Source: Stomoxys calcitrans
Taxonomy: Eukaryota > Arthropoda > Insecta > Diptera > Muscidae
DNA: 64,000 bases
Reading direction: 5' to 3'
Assembly: GCF_963082655.1 (NCBI RefSeq)
Contig: NC_081552.1
Location: 197,117,281 to 197,181,280, forward strand
The position numbers were made by a program, and so were the translations under genes. Below the pieces are notes generated by a model, which was not told the DNA's origin, ran no database searches, and saw nothing but the letters and a program-made list of their open reading frames with translations. Positions 52,836-62,924 of this stretch are shown in pieces (position 1 is the first letter of the stretch; every line of letters starts with the position of its first letter).

Positions 52836-53878
52836 TTATTTTTATACCCTCCACCATAGGATGGGGGTATACTAATTTCGTCAATCTGTTTGTAACAACT
52901 CGAAATATTGGTCTGAGACCCCATAAACTATATATATTCTTGATCGTCGTGACATTTTATGTCTATCTAGCCAGGTCCGTCCGTCTGTCCGTCCGTTTGT
53001 CTGATGAAAGCACGCTAACTTTCGAAGAAGTAAAGCTAGCCGCTTGAAATTTTGCACAAATGCTTCTTATTAGTGTAGGTCGGTTGGGATTGTAAATGGG
53101 CCATTTCGGACCATGTTTTGCTATAGCTGCCATATAAACCGATCTTGGGTCTTGACTTCTTGAGCCTCTAGAGGGCGCAATTCTTATTCGATTGGAATGA
53201 AATTTTACACGAAGTATTTTGTAATTATAATATCCAACAACTGTGCCACGTATGGCTCAAATCGGTTCATAACCTGATATAGTTGTCATATAAACCGATC
53301 TGGGGACTTGACTTCTTGAGCTTCTAGAGGGCGCAATTCCTATCCGATTTGGTTGAAAGTGTTTTGCACGACGTATTTTATTATGACTTTCAACAACTGT
53401 GCCAAATGGGATTCAAATCGGTTCATAATCTGATATAGCTGCCATATAAACCGATCTGGGATCGTGACTTCTTGAGCCTCTAGAGGTCGCAATTATTATC
53501 CGATTTGCCTTACATTTTGTACGACGGATCCTCTCATGACAATCACCATACGTGTTTATTATGGTCTGAATCGGTCTATAGCCTGATACAGATCCCATAT
53601 AAATCGATCTCTCTACTTTACTTCTTGAGCCCCCAAAGGGGGCAATTCTTATTCGAATTGGCTGACATTTTACACTGGTCTCCAACATGAATTTTTATTG
53701 TGGTCCGAACCGGACCATATGTTGACATCGCTCTAATAGCAGAGCAAATCTTTTCTTTTATCCTGTTATTTTCTTGCCTAAGAAGAGATGCCGGGAAAAG
53801 AACTCGACAAATGCGATCCATGGTGGAGGGTATATAAGATTCGGCGCAGCCGATCTAAACACCCTTTTACTTGTTTTA
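52836..53878 (+). mobile_element. Family A DINE-like element, complete (1.04 kb)
   Basis: ATTTTTATACCCTCCACCATAGG, ATGGGGGTATACTAATTTCGTC, CTATATATATTCTTGATCGTCG, GTCCGTCCGTCTGTCCGTCCG, four units with GAGGGCGCAATT, then GATGCCGGGAAAAGAACTCG, ATCCATGGTGGAGGGTATATAAG, ATTCGGCGCAGCCGATCTAAACACC and TTTTACTTGTTTT. It is colinear with 33273-34310 over its whole length, indicating the same active lineage. The terminal hairpin is degraded (CGGCGCAGCCG). Confidence 0.88.
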
Positions 53879-53884
53879 TATTGT

Positions 53885-53938
53885 AAACGCAAATCTACCC
53901 ATGAACATTCCATTAGGGAACTGGGGCAAAATTTTCAC
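53885..53938 (-). repeat. SINE-1 fragment (3' end)
   Basis: ACGCAAATCTACCCATGAACATTCC and AACTGGGGCAAAATTTTCAC. It is cut by the next family A element; the remainder was not found on the other side. Confidence 0.7.
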
Positions 53939-54690
53939 TTGCGATACCCACCACCATAGGATGGTGGTATACTACTCCAGTCATTCCGTTTGTAACACCT
54001 CGAAATATTGATCTAGGACCCCATAGAGTATATATATTCTCGACATTCTGATTCGAACTAGCCATTTCCGACTGTCCGTCCGTCCGTTTGTGGAAATCAC
54101 GATAGCGGTCGAACGCGTATAGCTAGCCGTTTGAAATCTTGCACAGATACTTAGTATTGATGTAGGTCGTTGGGGATTGTAAATGGACCACATCGGTTCA
54201 GATTTAGATATAGCTGCCATATAAACCGATCTCCCGATTTGACTTCCTGAGCCCTTGGAAGCCTCAATTTTTGTCCGATTTGGCTGAAATTTTGCACGTG
54301 ATGTTTTGTTTTGACTTCGAACAACTGTGCCAAGTACGGTCCAAGTCGGTTTATAACCTGATATAGCTCCCATATACACCGAACTTCCAATTTGACTTCC
54401 TGAGCCCTTGGAAGCCTCAATTTTTGTCCGATTTGGCTGAAATTTTGCATGTGATGTTTTGTTTTGACTTCAAACAACAGTGACAAGTATGGTTCGAATC
54501 GGTCAAGAACCTGATATAGCTCCAATATAAACCGTTCTCCCCGATTTGACTTCTTGAGCCATAACAAACCGCGATTTTTATCCGATTTGACTGAAATTTT
54601 GCTGTGCGGTCCAAATCGGCCTATAATCAGATATAGTTCCCATATTGTAGCAGAATCCATGGTTTTGGGATCACGCTTTGTTTTTTTATA
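53939..54690 (+). mobile_element. Family A element, near complete, about 4 units
   Basis: ATACCCACCACCATAGGATGGTGGTATACTAC, CATAGAGTATATATATTCTCG, GTCCGTCCGTCCGTTTG, anchors at 54216, 54369 and 54522 (153 bp apart), and a truncated end CAGAATCCATGGTTTTGGG. The terminal hairpin is missing. Confidence 0.8.
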
Positions 54691-55800
54691 TTAGCTTACC
54701 AAATAACTAAAGTATGAATGGTAAGACAATGCGACTACCTCAAATCGTACGTTTGCTATGAATGTCCTTAAGCCCGCCCATGCAATGGCATGTTGTATGA
54801 CTTAACCCAAATGACAAATTTCGGTCTTAAATGCTAATGTTATGTGACATGTCCCCTTATTGATATTAAAATATTTATGTCTTGTCCTTTTGGAGGAACA
54901 TAACAGTATTAAGATTTTTGTTTTCACAATGCTTGTCTTTTGTAAGCGGCATGGTAAAATTTCATAAAGCAAATGCTGTCTCAGTCTTTTTTGTTTTGTT
55001 TTTAGGTCTTTGAATAGCCAGATGGTGTAGCCATCGTGCTCTCCAGGTCGAAATAATTTTCAAGTTGAATTGGTTGTTATTATTTTTGTTTTTCCTTCCC
55101 CACCAACTAACAAGGGTCCCTGATCATTATTATTTCAGCGAGAATGAGCAAATTATGACCTTTGGCCAGAACAAAGCCATGGCTTGTGTCATTTCATGAA
55201 GTTTTTTTTTCCTAATGACCTACATCTTATTCCCATTTCATTTAGTGAACATCAGAGCGATTAAATGTATATCATTGTCTTCACTATTCAATATTTGGCA
55301 AAGCGATGGACGATGCTCCTGGCGACCGGGTTAAGGGGAATTCTCATTTCGGAGACCGGACCAAAATAAACTGAACGTATTTGGTTAACACTCCAAAGAC
55401 AACCATTTAGGATTCCCGAAAAAAAGAAAGCAAGCTGAGAGAAAAAGAGCGAAAGAACACAAAATGGTCAAAATGTTCATGGTTGAATGGGAAAAGCATT
55501 TCTAATGGCCAGAAATGGACACAGGCAAGCAAACACCATTAACAGACAACAAAATTTAATGGGGCTGTGTTTCCGTTTTTCAATATTCCATTTTGACTCC
55601 TTTTTTTTTGGCTACCCTGCATATTATGGGACTACTTACAACATCCCTTTTTGTGAATGCAAGAGTACGCTGTTTATATAAGTATTTGATATGGGATATT
55701 CAAGATACCATGTCTGAGAGGTTCATTCATTGTTTTGAGTAAGTGGAGTGGAGGTGAACGATTTTTCTGCCCTAATTTCTAAAAACCCCAAATAAGTCTC
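54691..55800. other. No feature recognised
   Basis: About 1.1 kb of AT-rich DNA without repeat match. The frame 55487-55681 (64 codons) is unfamiliar. No splice-bounded exon was seen. Confidence 0.4.
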
Positions 55801-56340
55801 GAGGAATCTTAGGCAACTCTCTCTTAAATGTGTCTTTTATGGGCTCAAGCCTTGAATTGCAAGATCTAACCAACTCGGCAAGGTTTCTGAAGGTTTTGAA
55901 TACAACACACACAGCTGATAAATACCCCCATTTATAGACTCAAAATGCAAAATCGTGAAAACGCAGCTTAGACAATATCGGGAGACCGTTATATATGGCA
56001 GCTATATCCAAAAATGGTCCGATTTGACAGGAATGGGAGGGGTCTACCAGAACACACTGTGCAAAATTTCATCGAAATCGGGTCAAAAATGACCAATTTA
56101 TTGCCTCAAGACTTTAAGTCTGGAGATCGGTTTATATATAGCGGCTATATATAACTAAAATCCGATTTTCTGAGATCAAAAGATCAGGTTTATATACAGA
56201 GAATACGAAACCATCAAAAATTTATTTATTCGCAAGATATCTGCAAAATTGTAAATACCCAGCTTTTGGGTATAAATGGGTAGATATCCGGGTGTGTACC
56301 AAATTTACCGGGTAAATACCTCTTGGGTTTTTACCCATCG
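55801..56340 (-). repeat. Degenerate family A units and a TACCC-rich stretch
   Basis: TTATATATGGCAGCTATATCC, AAACACACTGTGCAAAATTTCATCG and GGAGATCGGTTTATATATAGC are old family A units, inverted. At 56255-56335 short palindromic words recur (CTTTTGGGTATAAATGGG, TTACCGGGTAAATACC, GGGTTTTTACCC). Confidence 0.55.
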
Positions 56341-56863
56341 TCCATCTCTACAAATGGGGCATAACGGTTCAGATTTAGATATAGCTCCCAGAAGATTTGA
56401 CTTCTTGAGCCTTTACAAGCCGCGATTTTTGTCCGATTTGGCTGAATTTTTTCGCGTGGTGTTCCATTATGACTTTTAACGACTGTGCGAAATACCTTCC
56501 AAATCGGTCAAGAACCTAATCTAGCTGCCATATAAACCGATCTCCCAATTTGATTTCTTGAGCCCTTACAAGTTGCAATTTTTGTCCGATTTGGCCTAAA
56601 ATTTTGCATGCGGTGTTCTGTTACGACTTCCAACAACTGTGCCAAATACGGTCCAAATCAGGTCCAAATCAGTCTTAACCTGATATTGCTCCCATGTAAA
56701 AAGATCTCTCAATCATCCTTGGACGGTTCCTAGAAGCTTTAATTTTTGTTGGTTTGACTGAAGTTTGGTATGTAGAATAAAATTATGTCCTTCAACAAAA
56801 TTGTTTTGCAGAATCCAAGGTGGTGGGTTCCCAAGATTCGGCCCGGCCGACCCTACGCCACTT
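56341..56863 (+). repeat. Family A element, right part
   Basis: GGTTCAGATTTAGATATAGCTCCC, three units (TTTACAAGCCGCGATTTTTGTCCG.., TACGACTTCCAACAACTGTGCC), then TATGTAGAATAAAAT, AAGGTGGTGGGTTCCCAAGATTCGGCCCGGCCGACCC. The left end is missing. It runs straight into family C. Confidence 0.75.
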
Positions 56864-57705
56864 CTGTGGTACAGGGTATTATAACTTAATGAATTTTTTT
56901 GCAACACCCAAAAGGAAGAGAGATAGACCCATTGATAAGTATGGCGATCGACTCAGAATCACTTTCTGATTCGATTTAGGCATGTCCGTCTGTCTGTCTG
57001 TCCGTCTGTCCGTCTGTCCGTCTGTCTGTCTGTCCGTCTGTCTGTCTGTCCATGTTTATTTGTATACAAGGTACAGGTCGCAATTTTCATCCGATCGTCT
57101 TCACATTTGGAATGGGCATGTTTTTTGGCCTAGAGACGAAGCTTATTGAAATTGGAAAAAATCGGTTCAGATCTGGATATAGCTGCCATATATATGTTCA
57201 TCCGATTTGCAGTAATAATGCAATAAAATGGTCATTTGTCAACCGATTCACCCGAAATTTTGCAGGAAGCATTTTTTTACGATTCTCGGCATTACTGGTG
57301 AATTTCATGGAAATCGGTCCAGATTTAGATATAGCTGTCATATATGTATATCGCCCGATTTTCACTTTAAGAGCCATTGCAAGCGTATTTATTGACCAAT
57401 CTTGCCAACATCTTGCACAATGCTTTCCTCGACGACTGCCACAGTATCTGAGGAGTTTGCTCGGAATCGGTTCAGAATTAGATATAGCTCCCATATATAC
57501 GTTCGTCAGATTTTGGGTAATTTGCGGTAATTTGCCATAATGTTGTCATTTGTCAACCGTAGTTTTTACAGTTTGAACATATTTGCTCGCCGAGATCCAT
57601 CAAAATTGGTTCAGAATTGGATATAGGTCCCACATTGTACTTATAGGGTAGGTGTAGGGAGTTAAACAGTCGGCACCGGCTGAATTTTGCATTTCCCTTC
57701 TGGTT
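56864..57705 (+). mobile_element. Family C DINE-like element, complete (about 840 bp)
   Basis: Start CTTCTGTGGTACAGGGTATTATA, GATAGACCCATTGATAAG, CTCAGAATCACTTTCTGATTCG, a pure (GTCY)n run at 56984-57050 (about 17 tetranucleotides), about four units with CATATATATG or similar, then GAGATCCATCAAAATTGG, TAGGTGTAGGG, AGTCGGCACCGGCTGAATTTTGC and TTCTGGTTTTTT. The end hairpin GTCGGC-AC-CGGCT is weaker than in family A. Confidence 0.8.
56984..57050. repeat. (GTCY)n microsatellite in family C
   Basis: Uninterrupted GTCC/GTCT tetranucleotides, about 17 copies. The other family A and C copies have 3-8, so this one has expanded. Confidence 0.92.
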
Positions 57706-57854
57706 TTTTAATGGAGAATTGTAAATCTCCTTTTTTTCCATTTGATCCCTTTAAGGAAAATATGAAATATTATGGCGATCGGTTAACGAAAGCCCGTGGC
57801 AGAGCCTTCAAATGGCTAATACCACATTCAATACAAAATTCATATCAAATTATT

Positions 57855-58143
57855 CTACTTACTTAAATTGGCTAAGACAGAACATGTGTCCCATAAGACA
57901 GAACGTAAAATAACGGTCCAAGCGCCACTATCTTCTGGGCTCCTCCTAAAACTCTCTGACACCAAGTTTGCAGGTGTCTCCCACCACTTGGTTTTCCATC
58001 GGACTACCCGAGCGTCCCGATTTGCGTGGACCACCTTGATTGCCTTCTTTGCTGACAACATGGTCTAGCCAACGCAACCGTTGTATTTCGATGCTTTTAA
58101 CTATGATATCGTCGTCACACAGCTCAAACAGTTCGTGATTCAT
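57855..58143 (-). pseudogene. RTE copy B C-terminal block
   Basis: NHELFELCDDDIIVKSIEIQRLRWLDHVVSKE (58143-58040), then KTKWWETPANLV and SPEDSGAWTVIL in the next frame. The 3' UTR is not recognised. The left side borders the family C element after a 150-bp gap. Confidence 0.75.
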
Positions 58144-58310
58144 ACAACGCCTATATACCGAATTGATACAAACTGCTCCACATTCATTTAACGAAGAATC
58201 TTTCTCTCAAACACTTCAAATACTGCCTCATCTGCTCTCACAAGTACCCATGCTTCGGAGCTATACACCAACACGGGAAGTATCAGCGTATTGGGTAGCG
58301 TAAATTTCAT

Positions 58311-59440
58311 CTATCGAGAGATGGTTTTGCTCCTCAGCTGCTTGCTTAATCCAACGTGGCATCTGTTAGCCAATATTATCCTTGCTTTTATTTCAAAACT
58401 GGTCACGGTCACGGCGGTGCCCAGGTAGATAAAGTTGCCCACTATCTTGAAGTTGTAGTTCCCAACTTTCTCCATTTTCTTTATCTGCTCAGGTTTACAC
58501 GGCTTTGTGGGAGTTAATATCATCCACTGTGTCTGCCAAACCCATTTTCGCTGATTCTCTTTCGATACTTTCAAAGTCTGCTATTGCTTCTTCTGGTGAC
58601 CGGCATAGACGAGAAGCCTATGTTCTCTTGTGAATAGTGGGCATTGCACATTCACACCCGCAACTCATATTATCTTCTCTAGCAGCATATTAACGAGATC
58701 ACACATAAACCATCTCCTTGCCTGAAACCTCGTTTGGTATTGAACGGAACGGAGAGGTTCTTTCCTTTTTTAACTGAGAAGCGTGTAACAGCAAGCGTCA
58801 TTCTGCAAAGCTGTATCAATTTTGCAGGGATACCAAACTCATACATGGTTTGAAATACCTCTCAACATATACGACTGTCGAAAGCGCCTTTGTAGTCAAC
58901 AAGAGATGGTAGTTGTGGATTTGTCCTTCTCGGATCTATTCCAGCATTCAGTGCAGTGTGAATATCTGGTCTATTAGACCTGGGAAATCCGCATTGATAG
59001 GCCCCAATTATCTCATTGACTTTAGGTTTTAATCTTTCACACAGTACGCTCGAGGGTATCTTGTATGCAATGGAGAGGAGAATTATACCTCTATGGTTGG
59101 CAATGGTTCCGTCTTGTCTCCTTTTTTGTGTACGGAACATAGTATGCTGAGGTTCCAATCAGCGGGTATGTGTTCTTCTAGCCAGATTGCGCTGACAAAC
59201 TGATGTATACGCTTTATCGGCGTGTCGCCTCCGGTCTTAAATAGTTCAGCGGGTAACCCATCGGCTCCAGCTGCCTTGTCGTTCTTCAGTCAGATTACAG
59301 CTAGCTGTAACCTCATTCTGACTAGGATATAAACATTCTATACCATCATCAGGGATTGGTTCTGCGGTATTCTCTTCGCCGCCATCATCGGACACTAGCA
59401 GTTGGGTGAAATGTTCTTTCCATATCCTTAGCATGTTATC
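58311..59440 (-). pseudogene. RTE copy B reverse transcriptase, active site lost
   Basis: Pieces in order: RIWKEHFTQLLVSDDGG (59434 down), VTWLKNDKAAGADGL-like in a shifted frame, PADWNLSILCSVHKKGD-like, IANHRGIILLSIAYKIPSSVLCERL (59100-59030), AYQCGFPRSNRP, LVDYKGAFDS (the FD block with Asp kept), then a region near 58590-58680 that should hold YADD but is frameshifted. 58574-58311 gives WMILTPTKPCKP and NYNFKIVGNFIYLGTAVTVTSFEIKARIILANRCHVGLSKQL. Confidence 0.75.
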
Positions 59441-59752
59441 TGTGTCAGTTAACAGATTTCCTTCTTTGTCTCTGCAGGAGGATTTGCCTGCACCAAAGCC
59501 ATCGGTTTGATGTTAAATTCTTTGGTAGAATTTTCGGACTTCATTCCGACTCCTGTACATCTCAATTCGCTCACACTCACGTGTTCTTTCCATATCCTCA
59601 GCACACTATCTGTGTCAGTTACCAGATTTCCTTCTTTATCTCTGCAGGAGAATGTGCCTGTACCAAAGCCATCGCTGTGATATTTAGTTCTTGGGTCGGA
59701 TATTATTCTGGCTTTTGAACATCACGATTCGCTCTCACTCACGGAAGAGACG
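59413..59752 (-). repeat. 170-bp tandem duplication in RTE copy B
   Basis: GTTCTTTCCATATCCT..AGC begins at 59413 and again at 59583. Both copies cover TCTGTGTCAGTTA.CAGATTTCC, TCTCTGCAGGAG and CACCAAAGCCATCG. The copies differ at several percent of positions, so the duplication is old. Confidence 0.85.
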
Positions 59753-59776
59753 TTTTTCCTTTCTCCTGTTTTCCCT

Positions 59777-60786
59777 CTACCTTTCCATCAACTGGCGCGT
59801 TCCTGCTAACTGTAAAAATGCCCTGTATGGCAGATTATTGGATTCAGTAGCTTTTTGGCACTTCTGGTCGTACCATGGGTTTTTTGGGGGAGGCTTTTGG
59901 TAGCCAAGTACAGATGTAGCAACTCTTTCCATGGAAAGGGCAATGGTTTGCCATTGTGCTGCTATACTATCGGCATAAGGAGTGCTTTCTTCAAGCAATT
60001 GGGTCAGCAGGGTGGAGTATGCCGTTGCCACCTGTAGTGTTTGCAGCTTTCCGATGTTCAGCTTCCGTGTAGTGTCAGATCGAACGTTTCTCGCCACACT
60101 AAGACGAGAGCGAACCTTTGCTTCAACAAGGTAATGGTCTGAATCGATGTTTGACCCTCGCATCGATCGCTTGAATGCCTGTTTGAATGCCCTCCATCTA
60201 TCACAACATGATCTATTTGGTTTCTCGTATTTTGATCAGATGACAGCCACGTGACTGTGTGTATCCATCAATGTTGGAATCTGGTGTCGCTTACTTCCAC
60301 GTTCTTGGCCACGACAAAGTCTATTAGCCTCAATCGATTGTCGAAAGTTTCTTCGTGTTGCCTAAATTTTCCGACAGTTGGGCCAAAGATATTTTCCTAC
60401 CCCATTTTGACATTTACATTCCCCAGAACGATTTTACCATCATGGGCGGGACAGAGGTTATGTTATCTTTGTAGGCGCTCGTAGAAAATATCCTTGGTAT
60501 GTTTGTACTTGTCTTCCGTCGGGGCATGGGCGCAAATAAGTCTGATGTTGAAGAATTTGGCCTTTATGCGTATTGTGGCTAGCCTCCCACCCACCGAAGT
60601 AAACCTGGAGACAAGGTGTTTCAGTCTCCGACTAACCACAAATCCGCAGCCAAATGCATGCCTCGTCTTATGACAGCTATAATAAAGGGCGTAACCTCTC
60701 GGTGTTGTTGTGGAGCCCTTGCCGAGCCATCGCACTTCCTGTATGGCAGTAATGTCTGTCCTATATTTCTCCAACCCATCCGCCAG
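59777..60786 (-). pseudogene. RTE copy B endonuclease (frameshifted)
   Basis: 60463-60774 gives DITAIQEVRWLGKG (catalytic Glu in QEVRW), GFVVSRRL, FTSVGGRLATIRIKAKFFNIRLICAHAPTEDK and KDIFYERLQR. The middle continues in other frames with VLGNVNVKMG (GDFN block changed), RLRLIDFVVAKNVEVSDTRF and NQIDHVVIDGG. 59777-60163 gives GSNIDSDHYLVEAKVRSRL (catalytic SDH) and the start of the linker with NPWYDQKCQKA. Confidence 0.8.
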
Positions 60787-60834
60787 TGCGTAAACTGATA
60801 CACACTGGAGTGGTCGGACCTTCTAGGCATTGGA

Positions 60835-60915
60835 TTGATTCAGAGTACAATTCAAAGCCTACCTAGTCGTCTAGTTTGGAACCATCCGTATAGAAGTCTA
60901 TGTAACCTTTATTAT
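60835..60915 (-). pseudogene. LINE-3-type RNase H start, fragment
   Basis: Minus strand reads IDFYTDGSKLDD, stop, VGFELYSES: the first RNase H block with its Asp, as in LINE-3. It is only about 25 codons. Confidence 0.6.
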
Positions 60916-60964
60916 GAGGTATTTTGTAGTTCTAAGGAGTGCTTTCAGGAATAGTGATACAGTA

Positions 60965-61115
60965 TAGAGATGTGCGAGTGAAAGATTTTTCACTCACGCT
61001 CATGCACGACACACGAGAACATCACGAAACATTCATAACTCACGAGACACTCACGATATGTGAAACATTCACGATTTTTATGAAACACTCACGACTCGCG
61101 AGGCAACCACAACTC
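60965..61115. repeat. Degenerate short tandem repeat (CACGA/AACATTC words)
   Basis: Words such as CACGAAACATTC, ACTCACGAGACACTCACGA and GAAACACTCACGACTC recur every 10-24 bp. It is not obviously part of any element here. Confidence 0.65.
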
Positions 61116-61139
61116 ACTTTACTTTACTTTATTTGGCCA

Positions 61140-61345
61140 TTACAGAAAATGTATTCCTCTAGCCGAACGTAGAATAGATGCCCAAGCACTTCGATCTTTA
61201 CGCTTCTTCTCCAATTCTGACACCCAGATTTTGCTCTCCACTTGGTTACTCCGTCGAAGTTTGGTTCTTCGTCCATTCTGACAAAATGATAGCCAACGCG
61301 CTATGGGCGAAATGAGCTCAAAACTTGTGGCGCTTAGGGTAATTT
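61140..61345. repeat. RTE remnants head-to-head
   Basis: 61140-61268 on the minus strand gives RSNQVESKIWVSELEKKRKDRSAWASILRSARG, the end of an RTE ORF. 61285-61345 on the plus strand has CGCGCTATGGGCGAAATGAGC and AACTTGTGGCGCTTAGGGTAA, the RTE 3' UTR seen at 6100-6145. The two pieces face opposite ways. Family A follows at 61346. Confidence 0.65.
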
Positions 61346-62035
61346 TTATACCCACCACCATAGGATGGGGGTATACTAATCTAGTCATTCCGTTTGTAAC
61401 ACCTCGAAATATTGATCTAGGACCCCCATAAAGTATAGGACCCCCTGAGTCAATCTAGCCATGTCCGCCCGTCCGTCTGTCGAAAGCACGATAGCGGTTG
61501 AACGCGTAAAGCTATCCGCTTGAAATTTTTCACAGACACCTAGTATTGATGTAAGTCGTTGGGAATGGCAAATGGGCCATATCGGTTCAGATTTGGATAT
61601 AGCTTCCACATAAACCGATTTCTCGATTTGACTTTTTGAGCCCCTTGCAGCCTCAATTTTTGCTCGATTTAGCTAACATTTTGCCCATAGTATACTGTTA
61701 TGACTTCCAAGAACTGTGCCAGGTACTGTCCAAATCGGTCCTGATAACCTGATATAGCTCCCATATAAACCGATCTCCCGATTTAGCTTCTGAATTCTGA
61801 AATTTGACTGAATTTTTGCATGCGGTATTCTGTTATGACTTCCAACAACTGTGCCAAGTGAGGTTCCAATCGGTCAAGAAGCTTATATAGCTCCCATATA
61901 AACCGATCTCCCGATTTGGCATTTTGAGCCCCATGAAGCCGTGATTTTTACCCGATTTAGTTACTATTTTGCACATGGTGTTCTCTCATGACTTTCAATG
62001 GCTGTGCCAAGCACGGTTCAAATCAGATGCTATGG
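61346..62035 (+). mobile_element. Family A DINE-like element, left end and four units
   Basis: TTTTTATACCCACCACCATAGG, ATGGGGGTATACTAATCTAGTCATTCCG, GACCCCCATAAAGTATAGG, GTCCGCCCGTCCGTCTGTCG, then units with CTCCCATATAAACCGATCTCCCG. The right end is missing. It sits directly after an RTE 3' tail, as does the element at 6151. Confidence 0.8.
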
Positions 62036-62170
62036 TAACTTCAAAAAATGATTTGTTTGCTTTCTCTCTATTGTGTCTCTACCATTTGGCAGAGAGTAAG
62101 AGCGCATGAGCGTAGATGCAAAGTGGGGGGATATAGTTAAATTGTATCAATTATAAAGGGTGTTATGTTG

Positions 62171-62459
62171 GAGGCCACCGTAGCGCAGGGGTTAGCATGT
62201 CGCATGGGTTCGAATCCTGGCGAGACCATCAGAAAAATTTTTCAACAATGATTTTCCCCTTCTAATGCTGGCGACATTTGTGAGGTACTATGTCATGTAA
62301 AACTTCTCTCCAAAGAGGTGTCGCACTGCGGCACGCCGTTCGTACCCGCCCCTTATCATTGAGCTTAAACTTGAATCGGACTGCACTCATTGTTATGTGA
62401 GAAGTTTGCCCCTGTTCTTTAGTGGAATGTTCATGGGCAAAGTTTGCAATTTGCAAAAA
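62171..62459 (+). mobile_element. SINE-1, plus strand, with 7-bp target duplication
   Basis: tRNA-like head GAGGCCACCGTAGCGCAGGG (A box TAGCGCAGGGG) and GGTTCGAATCC (perfect B box) with about 20 bp missing between them, then the body CGAGACCATCAGAAAAA, CTTCTAATGCTGGCG, GTACTATGTCATGTAAAAC, CTTTAGTGGAATGTTCATGGG. TATGTTG at 62164-62170 and 62460-62466. Its transcription would be by RNA polymerase III. Confidence 0.9.
62181..62217 (+). promoter_or_regulatory. Internal Pol III promoter (A and B boxes) of SINE-1
   Basis: A box at 62181-62191 (TAGCGCAGGGG) and B box at 62207-62217 (GGTTCGAATCC). The spacing is only 15 bp, because the anticodon region is deleted; other copies have about 35 bp. Confidence 0.78.
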
Positions 62460-62516
62460 TATGTTGATAAGACTCTGCTCGAACAAATTTAAGATGAATT
62501 AACCTAACATTTGTAG

Positions 62517-62642
62517 GGCGCCTCGGTAGCCGAGTTGATAGCATGCTTGGATTGGCCTTGGCTTGTCACCACTGTGCTATCAGAATGCACTTAAAATTGT
62601 CCAAGTGAGCCTATAAAGGACTACCACTCTTGCCTAACCTAA
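62517..62642 (+). mobile_element. SINE-2, second copy, with lost B box
   Basis: CGCCTCGGTAGCCGAGTTGATAGC (A-box region), then CTTGGCTTGTCACCAC, CTATCAGAATGC, CCAAGTGAGCCTATAAAGGACTACCACTC and TTGCCTAACCTAACC. The GGTTCGATTCC region is deleted. Shorter than the copy at 52660. Confidence 0.7.
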
Positions 62643-62684
62643 CCTATCTAAAATTTGAGTACTTTCGATTATATTGGGATTATA

Positions 62685-62922
62685 TTGGGTTGCCCAAAAA
62701 GTAATAGCGGATTTTTCATATAGTCGGCGTTGACAAATTTTTTCACAGCTTGTGACTCTGTAATTGCATTCTTTCCTCTGTCAGTTACCAGCTGTTACTT
62801 TTAGCTTGCTTTAGAAAAAAAGTGTAAAAAAAGTATATTTGATTAAAGTTCATTCTAAGTTTTATTAAAAATGCATTTACTTTCTTTTACAAAAATCCGC
62901 AATTACTTTTTGGGCAATCCAA
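62685..62922 (+). mobile_element. mariner-type MITE, copy 5 (238 bp)
   Basis: TTGGGTTGCCCAAAAAGTAA at the left, TTTTTGGGCAATCCAA at the right, TA at 62683-62684 and 62923-62924. Interior as in copy 2. A partial ATATTGGGAT just upstream (62671-62680) resembles the first bases of the terminal repeat but is too short to call. Confidence 0.93.
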
Positions 62923-62924
62923 TA

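Larger units (their letters stand above)
57855..60790 (-). mobile_element. RTE-clade LINE, copy B (degenerate)
   Basis: Minus strand from endonuclease start (about 60786) to the C-terminal block (57855). The order is MEKYRTDITAIQEVRW, the nuclease middle, IDSDHYLV, the linker, a partial RT, thumb and RLRWLDHVV. It is related to copy A at 3563-6150 but from a different sublineage in the C-terminal part. A 170-bp tandem duplication lies in the linker. No frame is longer than 128 codons. Confidence 0.8.
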
